Made by a program: the position numbers and the translations under genes. The notes beneath the pieces were generated by a model. That model was not told where the DNA came from, did not search any database, and was given only the letters and a program-made list of their open reading frames with translations. Shown piece after piece: positions 50,050 to 59,462 of a DNA stretch of 64,000 nt. Location of the stretch: the NCBI RefSeq assembly GCF_011761495.1, contig NZ_JAASRU010000002.1:186001-250000 (forward strand), given 5' to 3'. This stretch comes from Alkalibacillus almallahensis (GTDB lineage: Bacteria > Bacillota > Bacilli > Bacillales > Alkalibacillaceae). Position 1 is the first letter of the stretch. The number at the start of each line of letters is the position of its first letter.

Positions 50050-50466
50050 ATGAAAATTTTAGGTTTGGATGTCGGTGAGAAAACAATCGGTATTGCTGTT
50101 TCTGATGCTTTACATTTAACAGCCCAGGGTATTAAAACATTACACTGGACAGAAACGGATTATTCATCTGTTAAGGATCAAATGTCGCAAATTATTCAGG
50201 AACACGAGATTAGCAGAATCGTTGTTGGATTACCGAAAAATATGAACGGATCAATTGGTGAACGTGGTGAAGCGAGTGAAGAATTTGCTTCATATTTAGA
50301 AGATACCTTTGATTTACCAGTTGTTTTATGGGATGAGCGGTTAACCACAATGGCTGCTGAACGAGTGCTTTTGGACGCTGATATGAGCCGACAAAAACGT
50401 AAACAAGTAATTGATAAAATGGCAGCTGTCATGATATTACAAAGTTATCTTGACGCTAACCGCTAA
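50050..50466 (+). CDS. ruvX: Pre-16S rRNA nuclease / RuvX (YqgF) family
   Basis: This 138-residue RNase H-fold protein has LGLDVGEKTIGIAVSD at the start, VVGLPKNMNGSIGERG in the middle and the acidic DERLTT motif near 97. It is implicated in 16S 5'-end maturation and annotated as a putative Holliday junction resolvase. It lies between yrzL and yrzB, as in B. subtilis (yrrK). Confidence 0.96.
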   Translation: MKILGLDVGEKTIGIAVSDALHLTAQGIKTLHWTETDYSSVKDQMSQIIQEHEISRIVVGLPKNMNGSIGERGEASEEFASYLEDTFDLPVVLWDERLTTMAAERVLLDADMSRQKRKQVIDKMAAVMILQSYLDANR

Positions 50467-50483
50467 TAAAAGGAGTGGACACA

Positions 50484-50768
50484 ATGCAGGAAAAAGAACG
50501 TATTATCATACCTGATGAATCAGGTGAAGAACATTTATTTGATGTGTTATTCACATTTGACGTGGATCATACTGAAAAATCGTATTTAGTCGCTGTACCT
50601 GCTGAACAAGAAGAAGAAGAGGAAGTCGAAGTATTTGCTTTTCGTTATGAAGAAGCTGAAGGTGATTCAGACGATCTAACCCTATTCCAAATTGAAACAG
50701 AAGAAGAGTGGAATATGGTCGAAGAGATGCTTGCCACCTTTACTGAATCAGATGAAGAAAGCGAATAA
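50484..50768 (+). CDS. yrzB: DUF1292 protein (YrzB)
   Basis: The 94-residue, strongly acidic protein has the DUF1292 pattern (DESGEEHLFDVLFTFDVDH, LFQIETEEEWNMVEEML). Its function is unknown. The conserved yrzL-ruvX-yrzB operon suggests a role around rRNA processing or division, but that is inference. The ATG at 50484 has AGGAG 8 nt upstream. A GTG at 50475 is in frame. Confidence 0.9.
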   Translation: MQEKERIIIPDESGEEHLFDVLFTFDVDHTEKSYLVAVPAEQEEEEEVEVFAFRYEEAEGDSDDLTLFQIETEEEWNMVEEMLATFTESDEESE

Positions 50769-50777
50769 TGATGACCA

Positions 50778-50808
50778 AGACCATGTGACTTCACATGGTC
50801 TGTTTTTT
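50778..50808 (+). terminator. Terminator after yrzB
   Basis: AGACCATGTGA (50778-50788) pairs with TCACATGGTCT (50791-50801). A T-run follows. Confidence 0.9.
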
Positions 50809-50909
50809 GACTTAAGATAAAATTTTCGACAAATTTAAAACAAAGATAGAAAAATGACGCATTTTATTTTATACTTTATTTGGTATAAAGAAAGTTAGGG
50901 GGAAGTTAT

Positions 50910-52043
50910 TTGTCATCTTCCAAAAATCCAGAAGACATTAAAGCTGAACGAATAAAGGAAGCAAGCATGGCCAGAAGGATCATTGTAATTGCGATTTTAG
51001 CACTTATTGTTATATTCCTAGTTGGCGGTTACTTTCTTTACAATTATATAGAAGAGGGGTTGAGCCCAGTTGACCCTGACAATGACGAACTGATCGAGGT
51101 CAGTGTGCCACTCGGTTCAAGTGTTGAAGACATTGCTAATATATTAGAAGAAAATAATATCATAAGCAATGCAACCATCTTTGATTACTACGTCACGTTC
51201 AAAAACGAGACAGGCTTCCAAGCTGGTGACTATCAAATGTCAAAAAGTCTTAGCATGAACGAAATAGTAGAAACATTAAAGACAGGTACGATTATGGTAG
51301 AACCACAATTTACTGTTACCATACCTGAAGGAACAACACTTGAAGAGATAGCCGAAATCTATGGTGAAGAAACGTCAATTGATGCTGAAGAGTTTATGAA
51401 TAAAATGACGGATGAAGAGTTCATTCAAACGCTTATGGAAGAATATCCTGATTTATTATCAGATGATATTTTAAATGAAGACGTTCGTTACCCATTAGAA
51501 GGTTATCTGAATGCTTTAACCTATTCCTTCTATGAAGAAGATCCGACAATTGATCAAGTGGTACGAATGATGTTAGATGAAACAAGAACACAAGTGTTTA
51601 ATTATATTGATCAAATTGAAAGTCGCGATCTAACAATTCATGAAGCGTTAACTATGGCTTCAATTATTGAAAATGAAGCACCTAAAGCAGATACTCGATT
51701 TATGGTATCAGGCGTCTTTTATAACCGTTTGAGACCTGAAGAAGGCAGAGAAGAAATGCCACTACAAACTGATCCAACCGTTTTATATGCAAAAGGTGAA
51801 CATCAAGAGCGAGTACTTAACGAAGACTTAGAAATTGAGCACCCGTATAACACGTATCAAAACCGTGGTTTACCACCAGGGCCAATTTCTAATTATCGAG
51901 AAAATGCATTAGAAGCCGCAGTTGATCCTGAGTATCATAATTATAGGTATTTCTTACATGGCGATGATGGAGATATACATTATGCCGAAACATTAGAAGA
52001 GCATCAAGCTAATATTGATGAACACCGTCCATCGAATGATTAG
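50910..52043 (+). CDS. mltG: Endolytic peptidoglycan transglycosylase MltG
   Basis: The 377-residue protein has one N-terminal membrane helix (about 24-46) and an extracellular YceG domain with a LysM-like subdomain. The catalytic Glu lies in MASIIENEAP near residue 250. It cuts nascent glycan strands. TTG start with GGGGGAAG upstream. It follows yrzB, as in B. subtilis (yrrL). Confidence 0.95.
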   Translation: MSSSKNPEDIKAERIKEASMARRIIVIAILALIVIFLVGGYFLYNYIEEGLSPVDPDNDELIEVSVPLGSSVEDIANILEENNIISNATIFDYYVTFKNETGFQAGDYQMSKSLSMNEIVETLKTGTIMVEPQFTVTIPEGTTLEEIAEIYGEETSIDAEEFMNKMTDEEFIQTLMEEYPDLLSDDILNEDVRYPLEGYLNALTYSFYEEDPTIDQVVRMMLDETRTQVFNYIDQIESRDLTIHEALTMASIIENEAPKADTRFMVSGVFYNRLRPEEGREEMPLQTDPTVLYAKGEHQERVLNEDLEIEHPYNTYQNRGLPPGPISNYRENALEAAVDPEYHNYRYFLHGDDGDIHYAETLEEHQANIDEHRPSND

Positions 52044-52049
52044 TTTGAA

Positions 52050-52087
52050 GAAGGAGTGCGATTAAACATCGCATTCCTCTCTTTTTG
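52050..52087 (+). terminator. Terminator after mltG
   Basis: AGGAGTGCGAT (52052-52062) pairs with ATCGCATTCCT (52068-52078, one G-U), followed by CTCTTTTTG. Confidence 0.85.
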
Positions 52088-52134
52088 TCGATTTCTTTAC
52101 GTAAAAGAATATGCAATAGGTGTCTAATTATAGT

Positions 52135-52579
52135 GCTATGTTAAAATTTAGTGTCGATTTCCAATGATTTAGCAGTTAGTTGTTGGATTGTGTGAAGCGA
52201 AGGTGGCGACTCCTGGTCGACTAAGAGCGGTCACGTCCTGCGCCTGCGAGTACTCGGCGCAGAATAGTCGAAGAAGCTTAGGAAATCAGCTTTTGTGACC
52301 AACGTCGACATTAGGCCGTCCGGGCCGTCACGGGAAAAGCACGTGTCTCGAGCCCCCCAGAGGCCCACAGGATGTGGGTCACTTCGGCGTTTGTGATTGA
52401 CGTCCGGCACTTAGCCGAAGTTCATTTAGCGGCCGAGGAGGCTCGAGCCGTGCCCCTGCATAGAAAACACTGTGAAAAACGAACGTAGTGAGATTGAACA
52501 GATGTTGCACCTGTGCCCTATGGGTAAAAGCGTCCACCGGTAGCGAAACACAATATCAACAACGGACTTTTAGGAAGCC
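52135..52579 (+). mobile_element. MITE-like structured repeat, copy 4 (longest form)
   Basis: The 445-bp copy shares ends with copies 1-3 (GCTATGTTAAA at the left, CGGACTTTTAGGAAGC at the right; TTGTTGGATTGTG and CACAATATCAACAA inside). It carries the same GTCGAC-bounded module as copy 2, which here is itself interrupted by further hairpins (CTGCGCC/GGCGCAG, AGCTT repeats). Other parts contain CTTCGGC/GCCGAAG and a 60-bp extension before the last arm. No clear target duplication is seen. It lies between mltG and yrrM. Confidence 0.65.
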
Positions 52580-52623
52580 ATGTAATAAATTAGACAACAT
52601 TTGAAGTACTGACGGAGGTCATT

Positions 52624-53256
52624 ATGGGAAAAACGAAACAATATATTCAATCGTTGAATCAACACAATGACTCATTATTATTAGAGATGGAAAAGTATGC
52701 AGAAGAACATCGAGTTCCAATTATGGAGCTAGATGGAATCGCTTTTTTGAAACAACTAATACGTATTTACCAGCCTCAACAATTGTTAGAAATTGGAACA
52801 GCTATCGGGTATTCAGCCATACAAATGGCTAATGCTAGTTCTAATGTTCATATCACAACGATTGAACGCGATTCAACACGGTATCAAGATGCGGCTCACT
52901 ATGTGAAACAAGCAGGTTTAACCGAACAAATATCAATCGTTTTTGATGATGCATTGGAATGGCTTGAGCAAATTCCGTATGAACAAGAATATGATTTTAT
53001 CTTTGTTGATGCAGCTAAAGGACAGTATCAAGCTTTCGTAGAAAAAATAAATTCTCATCTAAAATCAGGTGGAATCCTAGTGGTTGACAATGTTCTGTTT
53101 AAGGGGTATGTTGCTAAAGAGGTAAATGATGACTCTCGTTGGCAATCCATTGGAGAAAAAATTAATCATTTTAATCAATGGCTTGTGAATCACATTGATT
53201 ATGATACTACAATAGTGGAAACAGGTGATGGAGTAGCAATTGCCGTTAAAAAATAA
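52624..53256 (+). CDS. trmR: SAM-dependent O-methyltransferase (YrrM-like)
   Basis: The 210-residue class I methyltransferase has motif I LLEIGTAIGYSAIQMA near 54-69 and DFIFVDAAKGQY near 125. It has the fold of catechol O-methyltransferases. The B. subtilis orthologue YrrM/TrmR methylates 5-hydroxyuridine in tRNA wobble position. The U32 peptidase genes yrrN/yrrO (trhP) that follow there are absent here. GGAGG precedes the ATG. The symbol is given by synteny and family. Confidence 0.85.
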   Translation: MGKTKQYIQSLNQHNDSLLLEMEKYAEEHRVPIMELDGIAFLKQLIRIYQPQQLLEIGTAIGYSAIQMANASSNVHITTIERDSTRYQDAAHYVKQAGLTEQISIVFDDALEWLEQIPYEQEYDFIFVDAAKGQYQAFVEKINSHLKSGGILVVDNVLFKGYVAKEVNDDSRWQSIGEKINHFNQWLVNHIDYDTTIVETGDGVAIAVKK

Positions 53257-53292
53257 ATTTATTGAGCTTCAGAAGAAGGGAGTTTACGGGTT

Positions 53293-53925
53293 TTGAATGA
53301 CAAACCAATCATCATAGGGGTTGCAGGGGGAACAGGATCGGGAAAAACGACTGTTACGCGTTCTATTTGTGACCAATTTGAAAATACATCTATTCTTATG
53401 CTAGAACAAGATTCATATTATAAAGATCAATCACATATACCATTTGAAGAACGATTGAATACAAATTATGACCATCCATTAGCTTTTGATAATGATTTGT
53501 TAATTGATCATTTGGATCGTCTCTCTAGGCGAGAAACTGTGCAAAAACCAGTGTACAATTATGAATTGCATACACGATCAGATGAATCGATTACAGTAGA
53601 ACCTCAAGAAGTGATTATTTTAGAAGGAATTTTGATCTTAGAGGACGAACAATTACGTAATATGATGGATATTAAAGTGTTTGTTGATACAGATGCAGAT
53701 ATACGGATTATTCGTCGTATGATGCGCGACATTAAAGAACGTGGCCGTACCCTAGAATCAGTGATGGATCAGTACATGAACGTCGTTCGACCAATGCATT
53801 TGCAATTCGTCGAACCAGCTAAGCGCTATGCTGATATTATTATTCCAGAAGGTGGCGAAAACCACGTGGCAATCGATTTATTATCAACAAAAATTAAAAG
53901 TATTATTGACAAAAAACAAATTTAA
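53293..53925 (+). CDS. udk: Uridine kinase
   Basis: This 210-residue P-loop kinase has Walker [14 protein letters not shown] near 9-21 and the nucleoside-binding region ([22 protein letters not shown]). It phosphorylates uridine and cytidine. TTG start with AAGGGAG 10 nt upstream. It is followed by greA. Confidence 0.97.
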   Translation: MNDKPIIIGVAGGTGSGKTTVTRSICDQFENTSILMLEQDSYYKDQSHIPFEERLNTNYDHPLAFDNDLLIDHLDRLSRRETVQKPVYNYELHTRSDESITVEPQEVIILEGILILEDEQLRNMMDIKVFVDTDADIRIIRRMMRDIKERGRTLESVMDQYMNVVRPMHLQFVEPAKRYADIIIPEGGENHVAIDLLSTKIKSIIDKKQI

Positions 53926-53978
53926 CCATTATGATTATCGCTAATGCAGATATATGAATTAAGAAGGAGTGTCCAAGC

Positions 53979-54455
53979 ATGGCTGAAGAACAAAGCTATT
54001 ATATGACAGAAGATGGTAAGCGCAAATTAGAAGAAGAATTAGAAGAGTTAAAGACCGTAAGACGACCAGAAGTCGTTGAACGCATAAAAATTGCCCGTGA
54101 CTTTGGTGACTTATCAGAGAACTCAGAGTATGATTCAGCTAAAGATGAACAAGCATTTGTCGAGGCTCGTATCTCACAAATTGAAAACATGATTCGCTAC
54201 GCAGTTATTATTGAAAATGATGACGATAATAACGAAATTGTACAATTAGGGAAAACGGTTGTATTTGAAGAAATCCCAGATGGCGACGTTGAAGAATATC
54301 AAATTGTTGGTAGTGCAGAAGCGGATCCGTTTGAAGGGCGCATTTCAAATGACTCACCAATGGCACAGAGTTTGCTAGGTAAGAAAATTGGCGATCAAGT
54401 CATGGTCCAAACACCAGGTGGCGAATTCGAAGTCAAAATTAAAGAAGTGAAGTAA
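53979..54455 (+). CDS. greA: Transcription elongation factor GreA
   Basis: The 158-residue protein has an N-terminal antiparallel coiled coil (residues 12-75) with the acidic tip ([15 protein letters not shown]) that enters the RNA polymerase secondary channel, and a C-terminal FKBP-like domain ([16 protein letters not shown]). It rescues backtracked polymerase. SD AAGGAGTG. Confidence 0.98.
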   Translation: MAEEQSYYMTEDGKRKLEEELEELKTVRRPEVVERIKIARDFGDLSENSEYDSAKDEQAFVEARISQIENMIRYAVIIENDDDNNEIVQLGKTVVFEEIPDGDVEEYQIVGSAEADPFEGRISNDSPMAQSLLGKKIGDQVMVQTPGGEFEVKIKEVK

Positions 54456-54461
54456 TATATA

Positions 54462-54492
54462 GGTCCTACACGAATCGGTGTAGGACTGTTTA
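54462..54492 (+). terminator. Weak terminator after greA
   Basis: GTCCTACAC (54463-54471) pairs with GTGTAGGAC (54478-54486). Only TGTTT follows, so read-through into the next gene is likely. Confidence 0.5.
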
Positions 54493-54518
54493 AGATAATG
54501 GGTTAGGAGGAACTGTTA

Positions 54519-55235
54519 ATGGATCATAGTCGCTCAGAACGTTTTGAAAAAAGACGAAAAAATACAAGACTAATGAATGTATTAATTTGGACGGTCATAC
54601 TACTTATTATTGTGTTGATTGGTTTCTGGTTTTTTGGTGGGGATGATTCAGAAGAACAGCAAGATAATCAAACGGCTGATCAGTCTACAGAGTCAAATGA
54701 AGACGATGAATCTAACAATGAAAACACAGATGGTGCCAATGAGTCAGGTGAGAATAATGAGTCTGAGTCCAATAATGAAGAAGAACAAGGTGGGCAAGAA
54801 GGCGATGAGAATTCTGATGATTCTTCAGAAGAAAACTCAGAATCAAATAACGAAGAAGAGACAGAATCTGATTCACCTGAGGAGCCAACGGATGAAACCG
54901 TCACTGAATCTGATAAAGAAAATGTAACGCGTGTTATTGAGCAGGATTGGGAACCAATTGGTACTGAACAGGAAGAGCCTCATAACTCAGAGTTTTCTGA
55001 AGGCACACAAGACCGTGCTGAGATGGAAGATGCGATTGAGTATGCAACTGGCCTAAGTGAAGACAATATTATTTTCTGGCGATTAGAAAGTGGTGGCATG
55101 GCTAATCATGTTATTGGTACCGTAACAGATAGTAATCAAGAAGAGGTGTATCGTGTCTATCTAGATTGGATTGAGGGTGAAGGTTGGCAACCTCAAAAGA
55201 TCGAAGAATTAGAAGTAAACGATGAGGCATCCTGA
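54519..55235 (+). CDS. yrrS: DUF1510 membrane protein (YrrS-like)
   Basis: The 238-residue protein has a basic N-terminus, one membrane helix (about 20-40), then about 90 residues of Glu/Asp/Ser/Asn low complexity, and a C-terminal DUF1510 domain (VIEQDWEPIGTEQEEPH, ending in a WQPQKIEEL-like strand). YrrS sits at this position in B. subtilis, where it is co-transcribed with a penicillin-binding protein gene that is missing here. The extreme acidity suits an extracellular segment in high salt. Confidence 0.85.
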   Translation: MDHSRSERFEKRRKNTRLMNVLIWTVILLIIVLIGFWFFGGDDSEEQQDNQTADQSTESNEDDESNNENTDGANESGENNESESNNEEEQGGQEGDENSDDSSEENSESNNEEETESDSPEEPTDETVTESDKENVTRVIEQDWEPIGTEQEEPHNSEFSEGTQDRAEMEDAIEYATGLSEDNIIFWRLESGGMANHVIGTVTDSNQEEVYRVYLDWIEGEGWQPQKIEELEVNDEAS

Positions 55236-55294
55236 TTATAGCGAAAACAGTGACGAAACAAATGAGGATACCGAGTAAGAATAGGAGAATAAAT

Positions 55295-55996
55295 ATGCGA
55301 TATGGCTTAATCGGTGCAATGGACGAAGAAGTGTCTTGGTTAAAATCGCAGATGACAGTTGAACGAGAAGAAACAATTGCTCATTGTCATTTTATAATTG
55401 GACATCTACACGGTCATGAAGTAGTGCTGTTAAGATCAGGCATTGGGAAAGTGAATGCAGCTATTTCGACGACGATTTTACATGAAAGATTTCAACCTGA
55501 TTATGTGATTAATACAGGCTCAAGTGGGGGTGTTGACCAGGCTTTGCGAGTTGGCGATCTAGTTATAGGAATAGAAACTTTGCATCATGATGCTGATGCA
55601 ACAGCATTCGGTTATACGTATGGTCAAATTCCACAAATGCCTGCAAGGTTTTACTCAGATGAACAGTTAGTCAAACAAGCCCAAAGTGCGAAAAGTATTC
55701 TTCCTGAAGACATTACAGTTGTAGAAGGATTAATTGGAACAGGTGATTCGTTTATGTCTGATTACGAACGCGTGTTACAAGTGGCTGAGCGTTTTTCGGA
55801 TGTGAAAGCGCTAGAAATGGAAGCTGTTTCAATTGCACAGGTCTGTCACCAATATCAAACACCTTATTTAATTATTCGGTCATTATCAGATATTGCAGGC
55901 CAATCTTCAGATATTTCATTTGAAGCATACTTGGATAAGGCAGCTAAACATAGCGCCTTACTTATAGCCGAAATCCTAAAACTGAATCAGAAATAA
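55295..55996 (+). CDS. mtnN: 5'-methylthioadenosine/S-adenosylhomocysteine nucleosidase
   Basis: The 233-residue protein starts MRYGLIGAMDEEVSWLK. It has the catalytic Glu region EMEAVSIAQVCHQ near 175 and the Asp in RSLSDIAG near 197. It cleaves adenine from MTA and SAH. The ATG at 55295 has AGGAGAA upstream. A start at 55250 lacks an SD. Confidence 0.97.
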   Translation: MRYGLIGAMDEEVSWLKSQMTVEREETIAHCHFIIGHLHGHEVVLLRSGIGKVNAAISTTILHERFQPDYVINTGSSGGVDQALRVGDLVIGIETLHHDADATAFGYTYGQIPQMPARFYSDEQLVKQAQSAKSILPEDITVVEGLIGTGDSFMSDYERVLQVAERFSDVKALEMEAVSIAQVCHQYQTPYLIIRSLSDIAGQSSDISFEAYLDKAAKHSALLIAEILKLNQK

Positions 55997-56001
55997 TTAT
56001 G

Positions 56002-56036
56002 ACAGCTACCTATGTTGATTAGGTAGCTGTTTTTGG
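56002..56036. terminator. Terminator between mtnN and sigK
   Basis: ACAGCTACCTA (56002-56012) pairs perfectly with TAGGTAGCTGT (56020-56030), followed by a T-run in the forward direction. The genes converge here. Confidence 0.88.
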
Positions 56037-56041
56037 TTGAG

Positions 56042-56758
56042 TTAGGATGAACTTTTACTCTTTTTGTGGTCACGATAAAACGCGTGGAACATTTTCATAA
56101 GTGCTCTTTTTTCAATTCGTGATACATAACTACGTGAAATTTGTAATAAGTCAGCGATTTCTCTTTGCGTATATTCTTTTTGCTTATTTAATCCATACCT
56201 TTTTACAATAACTTCACGTTCACGGTCATCTAATAAATGTAAGTAATTGAAAATATGTTCAATATCTATTGCTGTTTGAATTGTTTCTGTTAAGTCAGGA
56301 TGATCAGCTTTTAATACATCGATCAAGCTGATTTCATTACCTTCTTTGTCATGGCCAATGGGGTCCTGTAATGACACATCCTTATGTGTTTTTTTAGCTG
56401 ATCTTAAAAACATTAAAATTTCATTGTCGATACATCTTGCCACATAGGTTGCTAATTTAGTCCCTTTATTAAGGGAATAACTTTCAACTCCTTTAATAAG
56501 ACCAACTGTTCCAATTGAGATAAGATCTTCTTGTTCCTCTTTGTTTTGTTCGTATTTTTTAGCAATATGTGCAACGAGTCGTAAGTTATGTTCAATTAAT
56601 TTGTTCCTCGCTTCTTCATCTCCTTCTTGCCATCGTTCTAAATAGTAATGTTCCTCTTTAGAGGATAAAGGTTGGGGAAAAGCATTTCCTTTAACGTAAG
56701 CAAAAAACAAATAAGGGTTGTGTAAAAAGGTGAATAGAAGCTTCATGAGGCTTAACAC
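56042..56758 (-). CDS. sigK: Sporulation mother-cell sigma factor K (pro-SigK, uninterrupted)
   Basis: The protein has about 238 residues. A hydrophobic pro-sequence ([16 protein letters not shown]) is followed by [11 protein letters not shown], aligned with the B. subtilis cleavage region. Region 2 ([37 protein letters not shown]) and region 4 ([35 protein letters not shown]) are complete. No skin-type element interrupts the gene. The GTG at 56758 has AGGGAG 9 nt upstream. The TTG at 56767 abuts the SD and is unlikely. Confidence 0.95.
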   Translation of the reverse strand: MLSLMKLLFTFLHNPYLFFAYVKGNAFPQPLSSKEEHYYLERWQEGDEEARNKLIEHNLRLVAHIAKKYEQNKEEQEDLISIGTVGLIKGVESYSLNKGTKLATYVARCIDNEILMFLRSAKKTHKDVSLQDPIGHDKEGNEISLIDVLKADHPDLTETIQTAIDIEHIFNYLHLLDDREREVIVKRYGLNKQKEYTQREIADLLQISRSYVSRIEKRALMKMFHAFYRDHKKSKSSS

Positions 56759-56779
56759 ATGTATCAACTCCCTAAGTAA

Positions 56780-56809
56780 GGGTTATGAGTCTATACATGT
56801 AATATATGC
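56780..56809 (-). promoter_or_regulatory. Possible SigE promoter of sigK
   Basis: On the reverse strand GCATATATT (ending near 56801) is followed after 13 nt by CATAACCC (56780-56787), partly matching the SigE consensus, in keeping with mother-cell control of sigK. Confidence 0.3.
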
Positions 56810-56835
56810 CTATATAAAGCGAATGTGCCTGTACA

Positions 56836-56868
56836 TAAAAAATCGCCCTATTAAATCATAGGACGATT
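56836..56868 (-). terminator. Terminator of the mrp operon
   Basis: On the reverse strand AATCGTCCTA (56859-56868) pairs with TAGGGCGATT (56841-56850), followed by a T-run. Confidence 0.88.
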
Positions 56869-56873
56869 GCTGA

Positions 56874-57209
56874 TTAAGACGATTGATCCTTTTCTAATTG
56901 ATCATGACGAGTTTCTTCTGTGAGTTCCACACCCGAGTTATAAGCTGCACGCGAAATCATATGGGCACTAATAGGTGCTGTTATTAAGACGAAGAAGATA
57001 CCTAAGATAAGCTTGCCACTTATAATACCAATATCAAATACTAAGAAAATAAAGGCTCCTAACAAGACGCCAGCAACACCCAGCGTTGCAGCTTTAGTTG
57101 CGGCATGTAAACGATTGAATACATCTGGGAATCTCACGATGCCTAGTGAACCAGAAAAGGTAAAAAATGTACCGATCAATATAAGTAAACTAACGATGAT
57201 CTCGATCAA
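56874..57209 (-). CDS. mrpG: Na+/H+ antiporter subunit MrpG
   Basis: The protein has about 111 residues, with three membrane helices and the family core (GSLGIVRFPDVFNRLHAATKAATLG). It is the last gene of the mrp operon. A GTG at 57218 is in frame, but AAAAGG then touches it. The TTG at 57209 has 9-nt spacing. Either start overlaps the end of mrpF. MrpG is one of the small subunits needed for complex assembly. Confidence 0.9.
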   Translation of the reverse strand: MIEIIVSLLILIGTFFTFSGSLGIVRFPDVFNRLHAATKAATLGVAGVLLGAFIFLVFDIGIISGKLILGIFFVLITAPISAHMISRAAYNSGVELTEETRHDQLEKDQSS

Positions 57210-57495
57210 TGATAACACCCTTTTCGAGAAATTTTGCGATGGCTATGGTACCAATGAAAAGTAGAATACCACTTAATAAAATAACGTCATTTAATTTGTC
57301 TGTAGCTAAATTAATCGCTTGTAATCCGATTAAGGCCATCATATTGACACCAATAGCATCTAAAGCTACAGCACGGTCAGGATTTGTCGGACCTTTAATG
57401 GTTCGATAAACAAGTAAGGCAATGGATAAAGTGACACCAACGAAGCTAATCCATAATGCTATATCTAGAAATTGATTACCAAATTCTTTTAACAT
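57190..57495 (-). CDS. mrpF: Na+/H+ antiporter subunit MrpF
   Basis: The 101-residue protein has three membrane helices and the conserved segment LLVYRTIKGPTNPDRAVALDAIG. Its ATG overlaps the mrpE stop by one base, and its 3' end overlaps mrpG. MrpF is a small membrane subunit of the Mrp complex, also linked to cholate efflux in B. subtilis. Confidence 0.93.
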   Translation of the reverse strand: MLKEFGNQFLDIALWISFVGVTLSIALLVYRTIKGPTNPDRAVALDAIGVNMMALIGLQAINLATDKLNDVILLSGILLFIGTIAIAKFLEKGVIIDRDHR

Positions 57496-57974
57496 TAACG
57501 TGTCACCTCCATAATTGCCTTTTCAAACGTAACTTTAATATCATTGATTGATTCTTCGATATCAGGTAAATCCATCGCATGGACGTAAATACTACTTTGA
57601 TCTTCTGCAACAGCAACACTCAATGTTCCAGGTGTCAGTGAAATCAAAGATGATAACAAAGTAATTTCCCAGCTACTTTTAAGTTCGACTGGTAGTTTGA
57701 AAATGCCTGGTTCGACATTCAATTTTGGCTTATAAGCTAAAGCAACAATATTAACACTCGACATAATCAGTTCTTTAATGAAGATAAACACAAACAATTT
57801 GAAAATCCGATATAACCGCACAATGTAGAAGATATCAGGAAGAAAACGTCTGAGTAAAAATAACAAACCAATCCCTATAATGAAACCGACAATGAATGTC
57901 GAGGCTGTGTAACCTTCTCTTAAGAACATCCACATTAGCGCGATTAACAAGTTTAAAATAATTTGTATCGACAT
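57495..57974 (-). CDS. mrpE: Na+/H+ antiporter subunit MrpE
   Basis: The 159-residue protein has N-terminal membrane helices and the MrpE/MnhE soluble part (PGTLSVAVAEDQSSIYVHAMD). The length is normal. It begins 6 bp after mrpD. Confidence 0.94.
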   Translation of the reverse strand: MSIQIILNLLIALMWMFLREGYTASTFIVGFIIGIGLLFLLRRFLPDIFYIVRLYRIFKLFVFIFIKELIMSSVNIVALAYKPKLNVEPGIFKLPVELKSSWEITLLSSLISLTPGTLSVAVAEDQSSIYVHAMDLPDIEESINDIKVTFEKAIMEVTR

Positions 57975-57980
57975 AGGTCA

Positions 57981-59462
57981 CTACTCCTTTAAAACAGAAC
58001 TGATATAATCAGTACGTTCATATAACATATTCGAAATAGACTCGATTTGAGGATAGACAAATTCAGCACCTATTCCTAAGAAGATTGCGAGTCCGACTAG
58101 AACTACACCAGGAATGGTTAGTTGTCGAATACGTTTTCGTTCGTTAGATAATCCATCCATAAGCTCACCCCAAAAGCCATAAACGAAAATGCGCATCATC
58201 GATAGCAAGATGAGTAAGCTTGATAATAGGGCAACGATCACCAGGAGGAATTCCTCTTGTCGTAAACCACCTTCCAGTAATAAGATCTTACCGATGAAAC
58301 CACTAAAAGGTGGCACTCCTGCTAGTATGAGAGAAGCAATAAAGAAGACCCAACCGAGCAACGGATATTTTTGGATGACACCACTCATTTGCCGCAAATC
58401 TTTTGTGCCTGCAGCAATAACAAGTGCTCCAATTAAAAAGAATAAAGCTCCTTTTATAACCATATCGTGCATTAGATAATACACAGAACCAGCGATTGCT
58501 TCAGGTGTATATAAACCGATTCCCATTAACATAAAACCAACGGCCGGTATAATGTTATAAGTAACGATTAACTTAACATTATGAGTTGATAAAGCTCCAA
58601 TCACACCGAATATCATCGTGAACATGGCTAACCAGATAAAGATGCTGTGTGTAATAGCCGTCTCATGAACGAAGATGAGCGTGTAAACGCGAATAATGGA
58701 GTAAATCCCTACTTTAGTTAATAAAGCACCAAAAAGTGCTGAAACGACTGGATTTGGCACTACATATGAATTAGGTAACCAATAATAAAGTGGGAAAACG
58801 GCCGCTTTAACAGCAAAAACAAAGAATAAAATCATTCCTACAGCTGTTAAAACCCCTTGTTGTTCAACCGTTTCGACTCGTTCTGCTAAATGCGCTAAGT
58901 TAACCGTTCCAGTAATAGCATAAATGTACGCTACCGAAACAATAAATAACATGGATGAGAATAGATTAAATAACACATATTTAAATGATTCTCTTAGCTG
59001 GGCTTTGCCATTTCCAAGCACGATTAAACCATAGGAAGCCATCAGTAGAACTTCGAAAAAGACAAATAAGTTAAACAAGTCTCCAGTCATGAACGCACCA
59101 GAAACACCGGCGATCAGTAAGAAATATAAAGCGTAGAAGTAAAATCGCTCTTGTTTCTCTTCTAAAATCCTAGGTGCGTAGAAGATGGCAGCTGTTCCAA
59201 TAATGTTTGTTGTTAGAACCAACAAGATGGCTAACGGGTCCCCAACTATGGATATTCCGTAGGGTGCTGCCCACCCACCAGCTTGGCCAACGATTGATCC
59301 ATTTTGAAATATGTAGAAGGCTAAACCTCCAACAAATATTAAAAACACAACTGAAGTTATTTGTGAGAACAGACGTGTTATTTTTATTTTTTTAGTTAGT
59401 AGAGCCGCAATTACACTTGCTAATAACGGTAGGACAATGGGTAAAAAGATTAAATTAATCAT
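57981..59462 (-). CDS. mrpD: Na+/H+ antiporter subunit MrpD
   Basis: This 493-residue NuoM/N-like antiporter-type subunit has about fourteen helices. The proton-channel motifs are present (FEVLLMASYGLIVLGNGKAQ with the Glu of helix 5, and KAAVFPLYYWLP). The ATG at 59462 has AGAGG 8 nt upstream. A GTG at 59468 is in frame. It overlaps the end of mrpC by 8 bp. Confidence 0.95.
   Translation of the reverse strand: MINLIFLPIVLPLLASVIAALLTKKIKITRLFSQITSVVFLIFVGGLAFYIFQNGSIVGQAGGWAAPYGISIVGDPLAILLVLTTNIIGTAAIFYAPRILEEKQERFYFYALYFLLIAGVSGAFMTGDLFNLFVFFEVLLMASYGLIVLGNGKAQLRESFKYVLFNLFSSMLFIVSVAYIYAITGTVNLAHLAERVETVEQQGVLTAVGMILFFVFAVKAAVFPLYYWLPNSYVVPNPVVSALFGALLTKVGIYSIIRVYTLIFVHETAITHSIFIWLAMFTMIFGVIGALSTHNVKLIVTYNIIPAVGFMLMGIGLYTPEAIAGSVYYLMHDMVIKGALFFLIGALVIAAGTKDLRQMSGVIQKYPLLGWVFFIASLILAGVPPFSGFIGKILLLEGGLRQEEFLLVIVALLSSLLILLSMMRIFVYGFWGELMDGLSNERKRIRQLTIPGVVLVGLAIFLGIGAEFVYPQIESISNMLYERTDYISSVLKE

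Noticed and set aside
52122-52595. Inverted GTCTAATT/AATTAGAC flanking repeat copy 4
   Set aside because: It is inverted, not direct, and not adjacent to the element ends, so it is not a target duplication. Probably chance.
54680-54904. Ser-rich reverse ORF opposite the YrrS-like gene
   Set aside because: It is the antisense image of Glu/Asp/Ser codon repeats. There is no SD and no promoter.
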